Assembly: GCF_039905635.1 (NCBI RefSeq)
Contig: NZ_CP157000.1
Coordinates: 2,356,001 to 2,420,000 of the forward strand
Length of the DNA stretch: 64,000 nt
From: Microbacterium sp. ProA8
GTDB taxonomy: Bacteria > Actinomycetota > Actinomycetes > Actinomycetales > Microbacteriaceae
Direction of reading: 5' to 3'
In this document: piece after piece, positions 28,507 to 37,439 of the stretch
Numbering within the stretch: position 1 is the stretch's first letter
Layout: each line of letters opens with the position of its first letter
Notes under the pieces: generated by a model
The model's input: the letters and a program-made list of their open reading frames with translations, nothing else
What the model was told of the DNA's origin: nothing
Databases searched by the model: none
Program-made: the position numbers and the translations under genes

Positions 28507-29454
28507 TCAGAACAGCAGCGAAGCGAGGCGACTGCGCGCCGCGATGACGCGCGGGTCGGCGTCGCCGACGAGCGCGAACAGCTCCAGCAGGCGCTCACGC
28601 ACCGGCGTGCGCTCCTCGTCGGGCAGTGCCGCGAACAGGTCGAGCAGACGACCGAAGGCATCCTCGACGTGGCCGCCCGAGATGTCGAGATCGGCGACGG
28701 TGAACTGCGCCTCGACGTCCTGGGGGGCGGATGCCGCAGCCGCACGTGCCGCCTGGAGATCGACATTCTGCACGCGAAGGAGCAGACGCACCTGACCGAG
28801 CCCGGCGCGGGCCTCGGCGTCGCGGGGGTTCTCGGCGAGGGCCTTCTCGTATGCGGCGACCGCGCGGGCGTAGTCGCCCTCTTCGATCGCCTCGAAGGCC
28901 TCTGCGTGCAACGGCGGCAGAGGGGGCTCGGCCGGTGCCTCGTCCGGAGCCTGTCCGTCGACGGCTGCCGAGCCGGTCACGCCGTTCTGCGCCGCGAGCT
29001 GAAGGAGCTGCGCGAACACCTCGCGCACCTGCTGCTCGGGCACCGCACCGGTGAACATCTGCACGGGCTGTCCGGCGACGAGGGCGACGACCATCGGGAT
29101 CGACTGGGCGCGGAATGCCTGCGAAAGCTGCGGGTTGGCGTCGACGTCGACCTTTGCGAGGACCAGTCGTCCTCCGAGCTCGAGCACGACCTTCTCGAGC
29201 ACCGGGCTCAGCTGCTTGCACGGCCCGCACCACTCGGCCCACAGGTCGACGACCACGGGGACGGTCCGCGAGAGCTCCAGAACCTGCGGGAACGTCTCAT
29301 CGGTGACGTCCAGGACCAGCGACGGCACCACGACGGCGCTGCCCGCGGGCGCTTCCTCACCCGGGGCAGTCGCCGCGGTGGCGGCGGGCCGGTTCCGGAG
29401 GGTGGACAGGTCGACGGCACCGCGCAGCGAGGCGCCCAGAGTGGGATCGGTCAC
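28507..29454 (-). CDS. Thioredoxin-TPR protein (co-chaperone YbbN-like)
   Basis: The 315-residue protein has a thioredoxin domain at about residues 43-150 with active site Trp75-Cys76-Gly-Pro-Cys79 and the cis-Pro in 'SIPMVVAL', then a linker rich in Pro/Ala and a C-terminal TPR-like helical part ('EGDYARAVAAYEKALAENPRDAEARAGLG' type, shortened). This is the YbbN/CnoX layout; YbbN-like proteins assist folding under stress. The intact CxxC here means redox activity is possible, unlike E. coli CnoX which has SxxC. It overlaps the upstream 618-residue membrane gene by four bases. Confidence 0.9.
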   Translation of the reverse strand: MTDPTLGASLRGAVDLSTLRNRPAATAATAPGEEAPAGSAVVVPSLVLDVTDETFPQVLELSRTVPVVVDLWAEWCGPCKQLSPVLEKVVLELGGRLVLAKVDVDANPQLSQAFRAQSIPMVVALVAGQPVQMFTGAVPEQQVREVFAQLLQLAAQNGVTGSAAVDGQAPDEAPAEPPLPPLHAEAFEAIEEGDYARAVAAYEKALAENPRDAEARAGLGQVRLLLRVQNVDLQAARAAAASAPQDVEAQFTVADLDISGGHVEDAFGRLLDLFAALPDEERTPVRERLLELFALVGDADPRVIAARSRLASLLF

Positions 29455-31307
29455 GGAAGAATCCTCGCATCGAGAATGTCGGATGAGTAACCGAGCAGGC
29501 GGATCTTCTCGTTCGACCCGGGACCGGGGACGTAGAAGAACACCTGATCGCTGTACGTGGTCTCGAACCCCGTCGGCGACTGGTCGGCGCCGGCCAACGT
29601 CTTCACGGGCGGGTTGTCGGCGACCTTGATCACCGCTTCCACCACCGTGGGCGTGGCGGTGTCGATCTCGTTGATGTTCACTGCGACGATCGCCCCACTC
29701 TCGACCGTCTGCAGGGCGAAGGGCGCCTGGGGTCCTGCGGCGGAGGAGAACTCGAGTTTTCCGGTCGAGGCGGCGGTCTTGTTGAAGTCCTCGAGGCGCC
29801 GCTGCCGGTCGGCATCGATGCTGGTCCGCAGCTGGTCGCCCTCGACCTCGAACAGGTCGTAGAACTGGCTCGCCTCACCCTGGTTGATGATGTCCGCGTA
29901 CGCGGCGGCGATCTGGTCGGGCGGCATCACGAGGAAGGGAGAGTCGGGCTCGACCGCCGGCGCGCCGATGTACGAGGGCGCCAGGTCCGGCAGCGAGGTC
30001 GAGGCCTCGAGGCTCCCGACATAGCCGAGCTTGTAGTCGGCCCACTGATCCTGCTGCGTCAGCACCATGATGCTCGACGTCTTCGACTCCTCGTCGTCGG
30101 CGACCGCGATCACCGAGCGGGGCCAGCCGTCGTAGGCCTGGGGAAGGATGATCTCGAGCGGCTTGGAGAGGATGGGCGCCGGAGCCGGGTACTCCGGGAG
30201 GGAGGCGCGCAGCTTGTAGAACGTGTCGCGGGCGGCCAGTGCCGCGCCCTCGAGGCGTGTGTCGGCGAGGTCCCCGTCGAGCGCCGCGTCGGCTTCGGCG
30301 ACCGTCGACGCGATGCGGGTCAGGATCCGCTCGGCCTGCGCCTTGGTGACCGCGGGGGCCTGCTGGCCTTCCGGGGCGATGACCGTCGCCGTCGGGGACG
30401 GCGTCGGCGAGGGGGCGAGCTGCGGCCAGGCGTCGGCGGAGCAGCCCGTGAACAGCAATGCCGAGACGGCGACGACCGGCAGCACCGCGAACGCACGCCG
30501 GCCGCTCGCCACGGCGCGACGCGACGTGGGCGAGCTGCTGATGACGCCCTTGTCGTCGCCGTCGATCGCGATGTCGATCGGCTCGGTCACCGGCAGCGGC
30601 AGCCCCTTGCGGCGCGGCCCGCGCTTACGGCGGGCGTGACGGATGCCGAGGATGTAGAGGAACACGCCGACCACCATGAGGATGGCTCCGCCGACGATGA
30701 GCGGACCCGCCCACGGCGTCGAGGTCTGCAGCGGCCACGTCACCGTCACCCTGCTCGGGGCGGGTGCGGTGCCGTCGGCGGCGACCAGCACGCTCATCTC
30801 CGCCGGCAGCTGCAGCGGGGCGATGAGAAGGTCCTTCTGCTGGTACTCGTCGAGCCAGAGATCCGACCCGACGGGGCTGCGGCCCGGCGCGTCGGCGGCG
30901 GGCTCAGCGGCCGTCTCCTCGGGCGCGGCGCCCTCGGCGGGGGCTTCCGGCGTGGCGCCGGCGATCGCGTCGACCTCGGGCTCGACGACGACGGTCTCGA
31001 CCTCGCCGTCGCCGGTCAGCGTGACATGCGTGTACGTCGTGTCGGACAGCCAGGACTCCATGTCGGCCGTCCGGCCGTAGGAGGCGAAGATGTCGCCCTC
31101 GGCCTGGGCGCGCAGGGTCTGCGTCCCCGGCATCTGGTTGAGGACGGCGCCGTCGATAAGGAGATACGGCGTCTCCTCCTCGACGGAGATCGCCGTGGTC
31201 TCAGTCCTGGGTCCCTGGAAGATCGTCCGCTGGGCGATCCCCGCACCGATCATCACGGTGGCGAGCACGAACGCCGCCACGGCCCACACGAAACGCACGA
31301 AGAACAC
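29451..31307 (-). CDS. Large membrane protein with internal lipobox-like signal
   Basis: The 618-residue protein has a first membrane helix at 1-25, an extracellular Ala/Glu/Pro-rich part to about 198, a second helix at 199-222, a strongly basic cytoplasmic stretch (223-270), then a hydrophobic segment 272-287 leading to Leu-Phe-Thr-Gly-Cys289, which is a good lipobox. The remaining 330 residues look like a secreted domain. No enzymatic motif is seen. Related proteins occur across Microbacteriaceae as uncharacterised genes. Whether signal peptidase II cuts at Cys289 to release a lipoprotein from this fusion is open. Coupled to the thioredoxin/TPR gene downstream. Confidence 0.8.
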   Translation of the reverse strand: MFFVRFVWAVAAFVLATVMIGAGIAQRTIFQGPRTETTAISVEEETPYLLIDGAVLNQMPGTQTLRAQAEGDIFASYGRTADMESWLSDTTYTHVTLTGDGEVETVVVEPEVDAIAGATPEAPAEGAAPEETAAEPAADAPGRSPVGSDLWLDEYQQKDLLIAPLQLPAEMSVLVAADGTAPAPSRVTVTWPLQTSTPWAGPLIVGGAILMVVGVFLYILGIRHARRKRGPRRKGLPLPVTEPIDIAIDGDDKGVISSSPTSRRAVASGRRAFAVLPVVAVSALLFTGCSADAWPQLAPSPTPSPTATVIAPEGQQAPAVTKAQAERILTRIASTVAEADAALDGDLADTRLEGAALAARDTFYKLRASLPEYPAPAPILSKPLEIILPQAYDGWPRSVIAVADDEESKTSSIMVLTQQDQWADYKLGYVGSLEASTSLPDLAPSYIGAPAVEPDSPFLVMPPDQIAAAYADIINQGEASQFYDLFEVEGDQLRTSIDADRQRRLEDFNKTAASTGKLEFSSAAGPQAPFALQTVESGAIVAVNINEIDTATPTVVEAVIKVADNPPVKTLAGADQSPTGFETTYSDQVFFYVPGPGSNEKIRLLGYSSDILDARILP

Positions 31308-31442
31308 CTTTCCCGGACGCGCAGACGCAGCGCGACCCTTCGATTCGACATTTCAGACTAGCGGGGATGACCTGTGAGGCGCGTGGGAGGGATCATTCCA
31401 CGGACTGGACGCCCCGCATGCGTATCCTTGGCGGACAGAACG

Positions 31443-31461
31443 GATCGACGCGGCGTCGATC
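31443..31461 (+). promoter_or_regulatory. Palindrome GATCGACGC-G-GCGTCGATC before the permease gene
   Basis: A perfect 9+1+9 inverted repeat ends 15 bases before the ATG of the AI-2E-type permease and just before its GGGGG ribosome site. As DNA it is a candidate operator; as RNA it is a small hairpin at the ribosome site. No adjacent regulator gene suggests its binder. Confidence 0.5.
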
Positions 31462-31476
31462 GGCAGGGGGACTTGG

Positions 31477-32544
31477 ATGAAGCTGCACAGCCCGTTCCGC
31501 ACCGCGTTGCTCGCAACGCTGGGTGTCGGCCTCGGACTGCTCCTCATCGGCAGCATCCAGAACCTTCAGACGATCCTGCTCTACGTCGGGACCGCACTGT
31601 TCCTCTCGCTCGGCCTGGATCCGATCGTCGCGTGGCTCGAACGCCGCAAGCTGCCCCGCTGGGCGGCCGTCCTCGTCACGATCCTCGGGGTGCTCGCCGT
31701 CTTCGCCGGCATCATCCTGATGGTGGTGCCGATCATCGTGCAGCAGATCGGGCAGCTCGTCGCGGCCATCCAGAAGCTGGCCGAGGACGGCATGTTCGAC
31801 GACCCGGTCGGCGAGATCCAGAACTGGCTGCACACCGTGTTTCCCGCGCTCGACGTCGACGAGGTCTGGGGCTACATCGAAGACTGGTACGCGTCCCTCG
31901 ATGTCGGCGCGATCGGCAGCGAGGTCGGCGGCAGCATCATCACGATCATCGGTGCGCTCATCGCGGGCTTCGCCGGCGCCTTCATCGTGCTGATCCTCAC
32001 CATCTACTTCACCGCGTCCACGCCCAGCCTGAAGCGCTCCGTGTACCAGCTGGTGCCCGCGTCCAAGCGCGCCCGCTTCATGGATCTCGGCGAGCAGATC
32101 ACCGACTCCGTCGGCTACTACGTCATCGGGCAGGTGACGCTCGGCCTCATCAACGGCGTCTTGAGCGCGATCTTCCTGTCGATCATCAAGGCGCCGTTCC
32201 CGGCCGTGCTCGCCGTGATCGCGTTCTTCTTCTCGCTCATCCCGCTCGTCGGCACGCTCACCGGCTCGATCATCATCGTGCTGACATGCCTCGTGGTGGG
32301 CTCGCCGACGACCGCGGTGATCGCCGGCATCTACTACCTGATCTACATGCAGATCGAGGCGTACATCATCTCCCCGCGCATCATGGGGCGGGCCGTCTCG
32401 GTGCCCGGAGCGGTGGTCGTGATCGCCGCACTCGCGGGCGGCTCGCTGCTCGGGCTGCTGGGCGCGCTGGTCGCGATCCCGGTGGCCGCCAGCATCCTCA
32501 TCCTCTATCGCCAAGTGGTGATCCCGCGCCAGAACGAGAGGTGA
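31477..32544 (+). CDS. AI-2E family transporter
   Basis: The 355-residue protein has about eight membrane segments in the AI-2E (PF01594-type) pattern: two N-terminal helices ('LGVGLGLLLIGSIQNLQTILLYVGTALFLSLGL', shortened), 'WAAVLVTILGVLAVFAGIILM', a soluble periplasmic insertion (about 100-165), and the conserved C-terminal block with 'FSLIPLVGTLTGSIIIVL' and 'QIEAYIISPRIMGRAVSVP'. The family includes AI-2 exporters and Na+/H+ antiporters, so the substrate is unknown. Divergent from the 618-residue membrane gene; converges with the hydrolase gene. Confidence 0.92.
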   Translation: MKLHSPFRTALLATLGVGLGLLLIGSIQNLQTILLYVGTALFLSLGLDPIVAWLERRKLPRWAAVLVTILGVLAVFAGIILMVVPIIVQQIGQLVAAIQKLAEDGMFDDPVGEIQNWLHTVFPALDVDEVWGYIEDWYASLDVGAIGSEVGGSIITIIGALIAGFAGAFIVLILTIYFTASTPSLKRSVYQLVPASKRARFMDLGEQITDSVGYYVIGQVTLGLINGVLSAIFLSIIKAPFPAVLAVIAFFFSLIPLVGTLTGSIIIVLTCLVVGSPTTAVIAGIYYLIYMQIEAYIISPRIMGRAVSVPGAVVVIAALAGGSLLGLLGALVAIPVAASILILYRQVVIPRQNER

Positions 32545-32578
32545 CCCGGCGCCGCGACACGATGTCGCGACAGTCGTG

Positions 32579-33307
32579 TCACGCCTCTGCGGCGAGGGAC
32601 CCGTTCCACTCCAGCGGCAGCGGCAGCGCGTCGGGATTGACGGCAGCCACGATCTCGGTGAGCACCCGGCGTGTCTGGTTCTCGCCCACCCACAGGTGCT
32701 TCCCGCCTTCGACGGGGATCAGCACCGCATCCGGCACGCTGGCGAAGCGGTCGGCCGCGGCATCCGGTCGCAGGTAGTCGTCGAACTCGGGAACCAGCAC
32801 GATCAGGCGCCGGTCGTCGCCCGCCCATGCCGCGACCTCCTCGGCGGTCGCGCGATGAAGCGGCGGTGACAGCAGCACGACGCCCTCCACCGGGTGATCT
32901 CGCCCGTACTTGAGGGCGAGTTCCGTGCCGAACGACCATCCGAGCAGCCACGGCCGCGGCAGTCCGCGGGCATGCACGAAGTCCATCGCGGCAGCGACAT
33001 CGAACGCTTCGGCCCGGCCGCCGTCGAAGGCGCCCTCGCTCGTGCCCCGCGGCGAAGTGGTGCCACGCGTGTTGAAGCGGAGCACCGCGAGATCGGCGAG
33101 GGCGGGTAGGCGCCCGGATGCCTTGCGGAGGATGTGCGAGTCCATGAACCCGCCCGCCGTGGGAAGCGGATGCAGCGTCACGAGCGTCGCGACCGGCTCG
33201 CGGGTCTCGGGGAGCGCGAGCTCGCCGACGAGCGTCAGCCCGTCGAGCGTCTCGAGCTCGATGTCTTCCCGCCGCGCGGGAAGCTGCATCGGTCCGCGGA
33301 TCTCCAT
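32579..33307 (-). CDS. Alpha/beta hydrolase
   Basis: The 242-residue protein has the alpha/beta hydrolase core: 'VATLVTLHPLPTAGGFMDS', 'LAVLRFNTRGTTSPRGTSEG' with the oxyanion-type Arg-Gly, nucleophile Ser in 'LLGWSFGTELALKYG', acid in 'VLVPEFDDYLRP' and His in 'VEGGKHLWVGEN'. It resembles small esterases of the YfhR type; the substrate cannot be inferred. Start ATG 33307; longer readings to 34285 run through other genes in a wrong frame and are rejected. Confidence 0.88.
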   Translation of the reverse strand: MEIRGPMQLPARREDIELETLDGLTLVGELALPETREPVATLVTLHPLPTAGGFMDSHILRKASGRLPALADLAVLRFNTRGTTSPRGTSEGAFDGGRAEAFDVAAAMDFVHARGLPRPWLLGWSFGTELALKYGRDHPVEGVVLLSPPLHRATAEEVAAWAGDDRRLIVLVPEFDDYLRPDAAADRFASVPDAVLIPVEGGKHLWVGENQTRRVLTEIVAAVNPDALPLPLEWNGSLAAEA

Positions 33308-33308
33308 G

Positions 33309-33593
33309 TCATGCCACCTTCCAGCAGTGCTGATGCCAGTGCCGACGCGCGGCGAGATCCGCCGCATCGCCCAGGACGCCATCGGCGCGCCACGCCACGA
33401 GGTGCGCGACGCCGACATCGATCTGCCGACCGCACCCCGGGCACGTGTACGGCTTCTGGGCCTGGAGCGCCGAGACCGGCTGCACCAGCCACTCGACACC
33501 GCGCCGCACCTCCGTGCGCTTCCAGCCCGCGAGGAGTCGCTCGAAGGATCCGTCACCGCTCGGGTCAGGACGGCGGCGGTTCGACCTCGGCAC
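33309..33593 (-). CDS. Small zinc-site protein ('ATP/GTP-binding protein' of actinobacteria)
   Basis: The 94-residue basic protein has Cys-Pro-Gly-Cys-Gly-Arg near residue 51 and a C-terminal His-Trp-His-Gln-His-Cys-Trp, together a clear metal site. I recognise the pattern from actinobacterial genes often labelled 'ATP/GTP-binding protein', although no P-loop is present. It lies one base past the start of the hydrolase gene on the same strand and just three bases after the lysozyme-like gene's stop. Confidence 0.75.
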   Translation of the reverse strand: MPRSNRRRPDPSGDGSFERLLAGWKRTEVRRGVEWLVQPVSALQAQKPYTCPGCGRQIDVGVAHLVAWRADGVLGDAADLAARRHWHQHCWKVA

Positions 33594-33596
33594 GGC

Positions 33597-34358
33597 TCAA
33601 TACCAGCCCGTGCGCTGCGAGTGGTCCCACGCGCCGCACGGTGTGCCGTAGCGTCCGCCGATGTAGCCGAGGCCCCACGTGATCTGCGTCGCGGGATTGG
33701 TCTCCCAGTCGGCACCGGCGGTGGCCATCTTGCTGCCCGGCAGCGCCTGCGGGATGCCGTAGGCGCCGCTGCCCGCGTTGTAGGCGTTGACCCGCCAGCC
33801 CGACTCCTTCTTCCAGAGCGCCACCAGGCACGCGAACTGGTCATCGCCCCAGCCGCGGGCGAGCACCATGTCGTAGGCGATGGCCTGCGCGGTGCCGGGA
33901 TCGGGTGTCGCGAACGGCGGGCGCCAGCCGCCGCCGGCTGTGGCCGCCGGCGCCTGCACGGTCGGCGTGGGCTTCGGCTTGACGTAGACCGAGTACCCGC
34001 CTCGGTCGAGTGCCGCAGGCTCCGCCGCGGCAGCGCTGTCGTCGCCGGTGATCGACTGGACGTCATCCAGCGAGCTGGCGTACAGCGACACCTGCGGCTC
34101 GCCCTCGGCACTGGCCTGGGCCAACGCGAAGCCGGTGGGGCCGATGTGGGCGACGACGAACCCGAGCACGGCGAATGCGGCGAACGCACCCAGCACTCCG
34201 CGGCGTCGAGACCACCGGGGTGCGGGCCTGGCCGCGCGCGCGGCGGGCACCGGGGCGGCCGGTGCGGGTGGCGACGAGACGACACGACCCGCGCTACGCG
34301 TCGACACCTCGTGACGACGGGCGCGTCTGGTCGGGTGCAGCTCGTTTCCAGAAGTCAC
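33597..34358 (-). CDS. Secreted lytic transglycosylase-like protein
   Basis: I start at GTG 34358 with a GGGGGA ribosome site (GTG 34385 is the alternative). The 253-residue protein has a basic cytoplasmic tail, a membrane segment at about residues 57-75 and a C-terminal lysozyme-like domain: 'CLVALWKKESGWRVNAYNAGSGAYGIPQALPG' (split here), where Glu in 'KKESGW' would be the catalytic acid. The Pro/Thr-rich part before it looks like a wall spacer. It would cut glycan strands of peptidoglycan. Confidence 0.85.
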   Translation of the reverse strand: MTSGNELHPTRRARRHEVSTRSAGRVVSSPPAPAAPVPAARAARPAPRWSRRRGVLGAFAAFAVLGFVVAHIGPTGFALAQASAEGEPQVSLYASSLDDVQSITGDDSAAAAEPAALDRGGYSVYVKPKPTPTVQAPAATAGGGWRPPFATPDPGTAQAIAYDMVLARGWGDDQFACLVALWKKESGWRVNAYNAGSGAYGIPQALPGSKMATAGADWETNPATQITWGLGYIGGRYGTPCGAWDHSQRTGWY

Positions 34359-34415
34359 AGTCCCCCGATTCTCGCATACCGCCACGACGCCGTGCCATCC
34401 GAGAGGCCGCGCGTC

Positions 34416-34979
34416 CTACTTGACGGCGAGCATCACCTCGACGACGGCATCGAGCACGGCATCCACCTGCGTTTCGCGATAACCGCCGCGCTGCATGCGG
34501 AACGCGACTGCGCGCACCTGCTCGACGGTCACCGCGTCTCCGGTCTCGAGAAAGCGTGCCAGCTTGTCCGTGACGAGATCCACCTCGGTGACCCGGTACC
34601 CGTACCGCAGGCGCGAGACCCGGTCGAAGCGACTGCCGGTTGGGCGCGACAGGCGGTCCAGCACTTCCTGGGCGAGCTCGCGGGTGTGGCCCACCCACGC
34701 GCGCGCGCCGGCGGCGGCCATCGCAGCGGATCGCTCCCGCGCCGCGAACGCGTCCTCGATACGTCCCAGCGCGGCATCCACCGATGCGATCGCGTACCCG
34801 TGCCGCACCAGCGGGAAGGCGACCTGGCGGATGTCCGCCGCGGTGAGCGACTCCGCCCCCTGCTCGAACGACGCCCGTGCGCGGGCGAGGAACTCGTCCA
34901 CCGGCTGCTTGTCGTAGCCCTTCTCGCGGCCGCGAGCCTCGGGGAAGGATGTCCGGGACGTCGTCTCGGAAGCCGTCAT
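34416..34979 (-). CDS. DivIVA-repeat protein (four GY-x4-VD units)
   Basis: The 187-residue protein contains four copies of the DivIVA-type N-terminal motif Gly-Tyr-x4-Val-Asp at residues 21-28, 61-68, 127-134 and 166-173, each followed by a helix. This repeated layout fits the DivI1A-domain repeat family rather than classical coiled-coil DivIVA/Wag31. Start ATG 34979 overlaps the cdsA stop (ATGA). Role probably at the membrane or cell pole; no coiled-coil tail is present. Confidence 0.85.
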   Translation of the reverse strand: MTASETTSRTSFPEARGREKGYDKQPVDEFLARARASFEQGAESLTAADIRQVAFPLVRHGYAIASVDAALGRIEDAFAARERSAAMAAAGARAWVGHTRELAQEVLDRLSRPTGSRFDRVSRLRYGYRVTEVDLVTDKLARFLETGDAVTVEQVRAVAFRMQRGGYRETQVDAVLDAVVEVMLAVK

Positions 34980-36019
34980 GATGCCACCATCGGGGTGAAG
35001 ACGTAGTACAGGGTCAGCGCGGCGATCACCGACAGCAGAATCGAGTCGAGTCGATCGAGGACTCCCCCATGGCCGGGAAGCCACGAGCTCATGTCCTTGA
35101 TCCCGAGATCACGCTTGATCATGGATTCTCCCAGGTCGCCGACGGTCGCCGTGGCGAGGATCAGGATGCCGAACACGGCCCCCATCCACCACTCGAGGCC
35201 GAGCATGAAGATTCCTACGAGAACACCGGCGATGATGGCGGCGGCGGCAGCTCCGGCGAAGCCCTCCCACGTCTTCTTCGGGCTGATGCGCGGAGCCATC
35301 GGGTGCTTGCCGAGCGTGATGCCGGCCACATAGGCGCCGGTGTCGACCCCCACCGCGACGATGATGAACGAGAGCACCCACCACTCGCCGCCGTCCTTGC
35401 TGAGCAGCACGAGGCACAGGCTCGCGAGGAAGGCGACATAGAGCTGCAGGAACGCGGCGAGCAGGACGTCGCCGAGCACCGTCGCGTACGTGCGCCCGTC
35501 GTGGGACGCCATCTGGGCGACGAGGCGCCAGACCACCAGGAACGCGAGTGCCACGAACAGCAGCACCCAGTGCAGCCAGGCGTCGACGAAGTAGGCGGAC
35601 AGCACGACGACCGTGCCCGCGATGAGCTGCGGGACGAGGTCGACGCGTCGGCCGCTCGCGGTGAGCGCGCGCGAGAACTCGAACATCGCCAGCAGCGCGG
35701 CGGCCAGGGCGAACGGCACGAACGCCCACTTCACGAAGATCAGCGAGCCGAGGAGCGCCAGGCCGATGGCCAGCCCGATCAGGGTGGCCACGATGAGATC
35801 GCGTCCGGTGCGTTCCTTGATCCGCTCGTTCGCCTCTTCGAAGTCGGCCTTCGCCTGCGCGACCTGGTTCTCCAGCTCGCTGCGCGCGGCGCGCAGGTGG
35901 GCCTGCAGCGCCGGCCCGCTCTCGTGGACCTCGGCGGCACGCCGGACGTCGCCCGCTTCACGCCGCGTCTGCGGGGAGGTTGGCTCGTCGCCGCGCGGCG
36001 GGTCCGATGCGTCGGTCAT
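34976..36019 (-). CDS. cdsA: Phosphatidate cytidylyltransferase
   Basis: The 347-residue membrane enzyme makes CDP-diacylglycerol from phosphatidate and CTP. It has about eight membrane helices and the C-terminal signature 'GDLGESMIKRDLGIKDMSSWLPGHGG' (split), 'GVLDRLDS'. About 85 residues precede the first helix; part of it ('RAARSELENQVAQAKADFEEANER', shortened) is a charged coiled coil not found in E. coli CdsA. It follows frr by nine bases in the usual frr-cdsA order. Confidence 0.95.
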   Translation of the reverse strand: MTDASDPPRGDEPTSPQTRREAGDVRRAAEVHESGPALQAHLRAARSELENQVAQAKADFEEANERIKERTGRDLIVATLIGLAIGLALLGSLIFVKWAFVPFALAAALLAMFEFSRALTASGRRVDLVPQLIAGTVVVLSAYFVDAWLHWVLLFVALAFLVVWRLVAQMASHDGRTYATVLGDVLLAAFLQLYVAFLASLCLVLLSKDGGEWWVLSFIIVAVGVDTGAYVAGITLGKHPMAPRISPKKTWEGFAGAAAAAIIAGVLVGIFMLGLEWWMGAVFGILILATATVGDLGESMIKRDLGIKDMSSWLPGHGGVLDRLDSILLSVIAALTLYYVFTPMVAS

Positions 36020-36028
36020 GGGCAGACC

Positions 36029-36583
36029 TCAGACCTCGAGGAGCTCGGCCTCTTTGCGCTTGAGCGCCTCGTCGATCGCGTCGACGTGGGCGCGCGTGAG
36101 CGCGTCGAGCTCCTTCTCGGCACGGGAGAGCTCGTCTTCGCCGACCTCGCCCTTCAGCGCGTCGATGTCGTCCTTGGCCTTGCGGCGGATGCCGCGCACG
36201 TGCACCTTGGCGTCCTCGCCCTTGCCACGCGTCAGCTTGACGTACTCCTTGCGGCGCTCCTCGGTGAGCTCCGGCATCGTGACGCGCACGAGGTTGCCGT
36301 CGTTCGTCGGGTTGACGCCGAGGTTCGGGATGTCGCGGATCGCCTGCTCGATCGCCTTCAGCGCCGACTTGTCGTACGGCGTGATGATGAGGGTGCGCGC
36401 CTCGGGGTTGTTGATCGACGCGAGCTGCGCGAGCGGCGTCGGGCTGCCGTAGTAGTCGACGAGGACCTTCTGGAACAGCTGCGGGTTCGCACGTCCGGTG
36501 CGCACCGTGGCGAAATCCTCCTTCGCAGCCTCGACAGCGCGGTCCATGCGCACTCCGGCATCGGCCAAGACGTCCGCGATCAC
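36029..36583 (-). CDS. frr: Ribosome recycling factor
   Basis: The 184-residue protein matches RRF along its length: '[20 protein letters not shown]', '[25 protein letters not shown]', '[19 protein letters not shown]' and the charged C-terminal helix ending '[11 protein letters not shown]'. With EF-G it splits ribosomes after termination. It lies 52 bases after pyrH in the conserved order. Confidence 0.97.
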   Translation of the reverse strand: MIADVLADAGVRMDRAVEAAKEDFATVRTGRANPQLFQKVLVDYYGSPTPLAQLASINNPEARTLIITPYDKSALKAIEQAIRDIPNLGVNPTNDGNLVRVTMPELTEERRKEYVKLTRGKGEDAKVHVRGIRRKAKDDIDALKGEVGEDELSRAEKELDALTRAHVDAIDEALKRKEAELLEV

Positions 36584-36635
36584 AGTGTCTCCTTCAGGTA
36601 GATGGGGCTGGTCAAGTGTATCGGCGGCGGCGCGC

Positions 36636-37355
36636 TCACGCCGTGACGAGCGTGCCGATGGTCTCGCCCAAGAGCGCCTTCGTCACGTTGCCGGCCGGCT
36701 CCATGCCGAACACCCTCATGTCCATGCGGTTGTCCATGCAGAGGCTGAACGCGGTCGAGTCCACGACCTTGAGCCCGCGCTGCAGCGCGTCGAGGTAGGT
36801 GATGCGGTCGATCAGGGTGGCCGAGGCATCCTTCTTCGGATCGGCCGTGTAGACGCCGTCGACGCCGTTCTTCGCGACGAGGACCTCCTGCGCGTCGATC
36901 TCGAGGGCCCGCTGGGCGGCGACGGTGTCGGTGGAGAAGTACGGCAGCCCGGCGCCGGCACCGAAGATGACGACGCGCCCCTTCTCCATGTGACGCTCGG
37001 CACGGCGCGGGATGTACGGCTCCGCGACCTGCGTCATCGAGATCGCGGACTGCACGCGCGTCGCTGCGCCGGCCTGCTCGAGGAAGTCCTGCAGGGCGAG
37101 GGCGTTCATCACGGTGCCCAGCATGCCCATGTAGTCGGCACGGCCACGGTCCATGCCGCGCTGGCTGAGCTCGGCACCGCGGAAGAAGTTGCCGCCGCCG
37201 ACGACCACCGCGATCTCGACGCGGTCGACCGCTGCGGCGATCTCGCGTGCCATCTGGCTGACCACGTCGGGGTTGACGCCCAGCTGTCCGCCGCCGAACG
37301 CCTCGCCGGACAGCTTCAGAAGGACGCGCCGGCGCCCGGTGTTCTCGTTGATCAC
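36636..37355 (-). CDS. pyrH: UMP kinase
   Basis: The 239-residue enzyme phosphorylates UMP to UDP. It shows '[22 protein letters not shown]', '[15 protein letters not shown]', '[19 protein letters not shown]' and '[35 protein letters not shown]' (split). The amino-acid-kinase fold is complete. An intrinsic terminator separates it from tsf, so it probably has its own promoter in the 84-base gap. Confidence 0.97.
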   Translation of the reverse strand: MINENTGRRRVLLKLSGEAFGGGQLGVNPDVVSQMAREIAAAVDRVEIAVVVGGGNFFRGAELSQRGMDRGRADYMGMLGTVMNALALQDFLEQAGAATRVQSAISMTQVAEPYIPRRAERHMEKGRVVIFGAGAGLPYFSTDTVAAQRALEIDAQEVLVAKNGVDGVYTADPKKDASATLIDRITYLDALQRGLKVVDSTAFSLCMDNRMDMRVFGMEPAGNVTKALLGETIGTLVTA

Positions 37356-37398
37356 TGTGGTCCTCTCGTCTACGCCAAACTACCGAAGGGCATGAGAA

Positions 37399-37430
37399 AA
37401 GGCCCGCACCGGATTGCCGATGCGGGCCTT
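37399..37430 (-). terminator. Intrinsic terminator after tsf
   Basis: Arms AAGGCCCGCA (37399-37408) and TGCGGGCCTT (37421-37430) form a GC-rich stem with an inner CGG/CCG extension; on the transcribed strand it is followed by TTTTCTC. Ends the rpsB-tsf transcript. Confidence 0.88.
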
Positions 37431-37439
37431 CTCAGTGGA

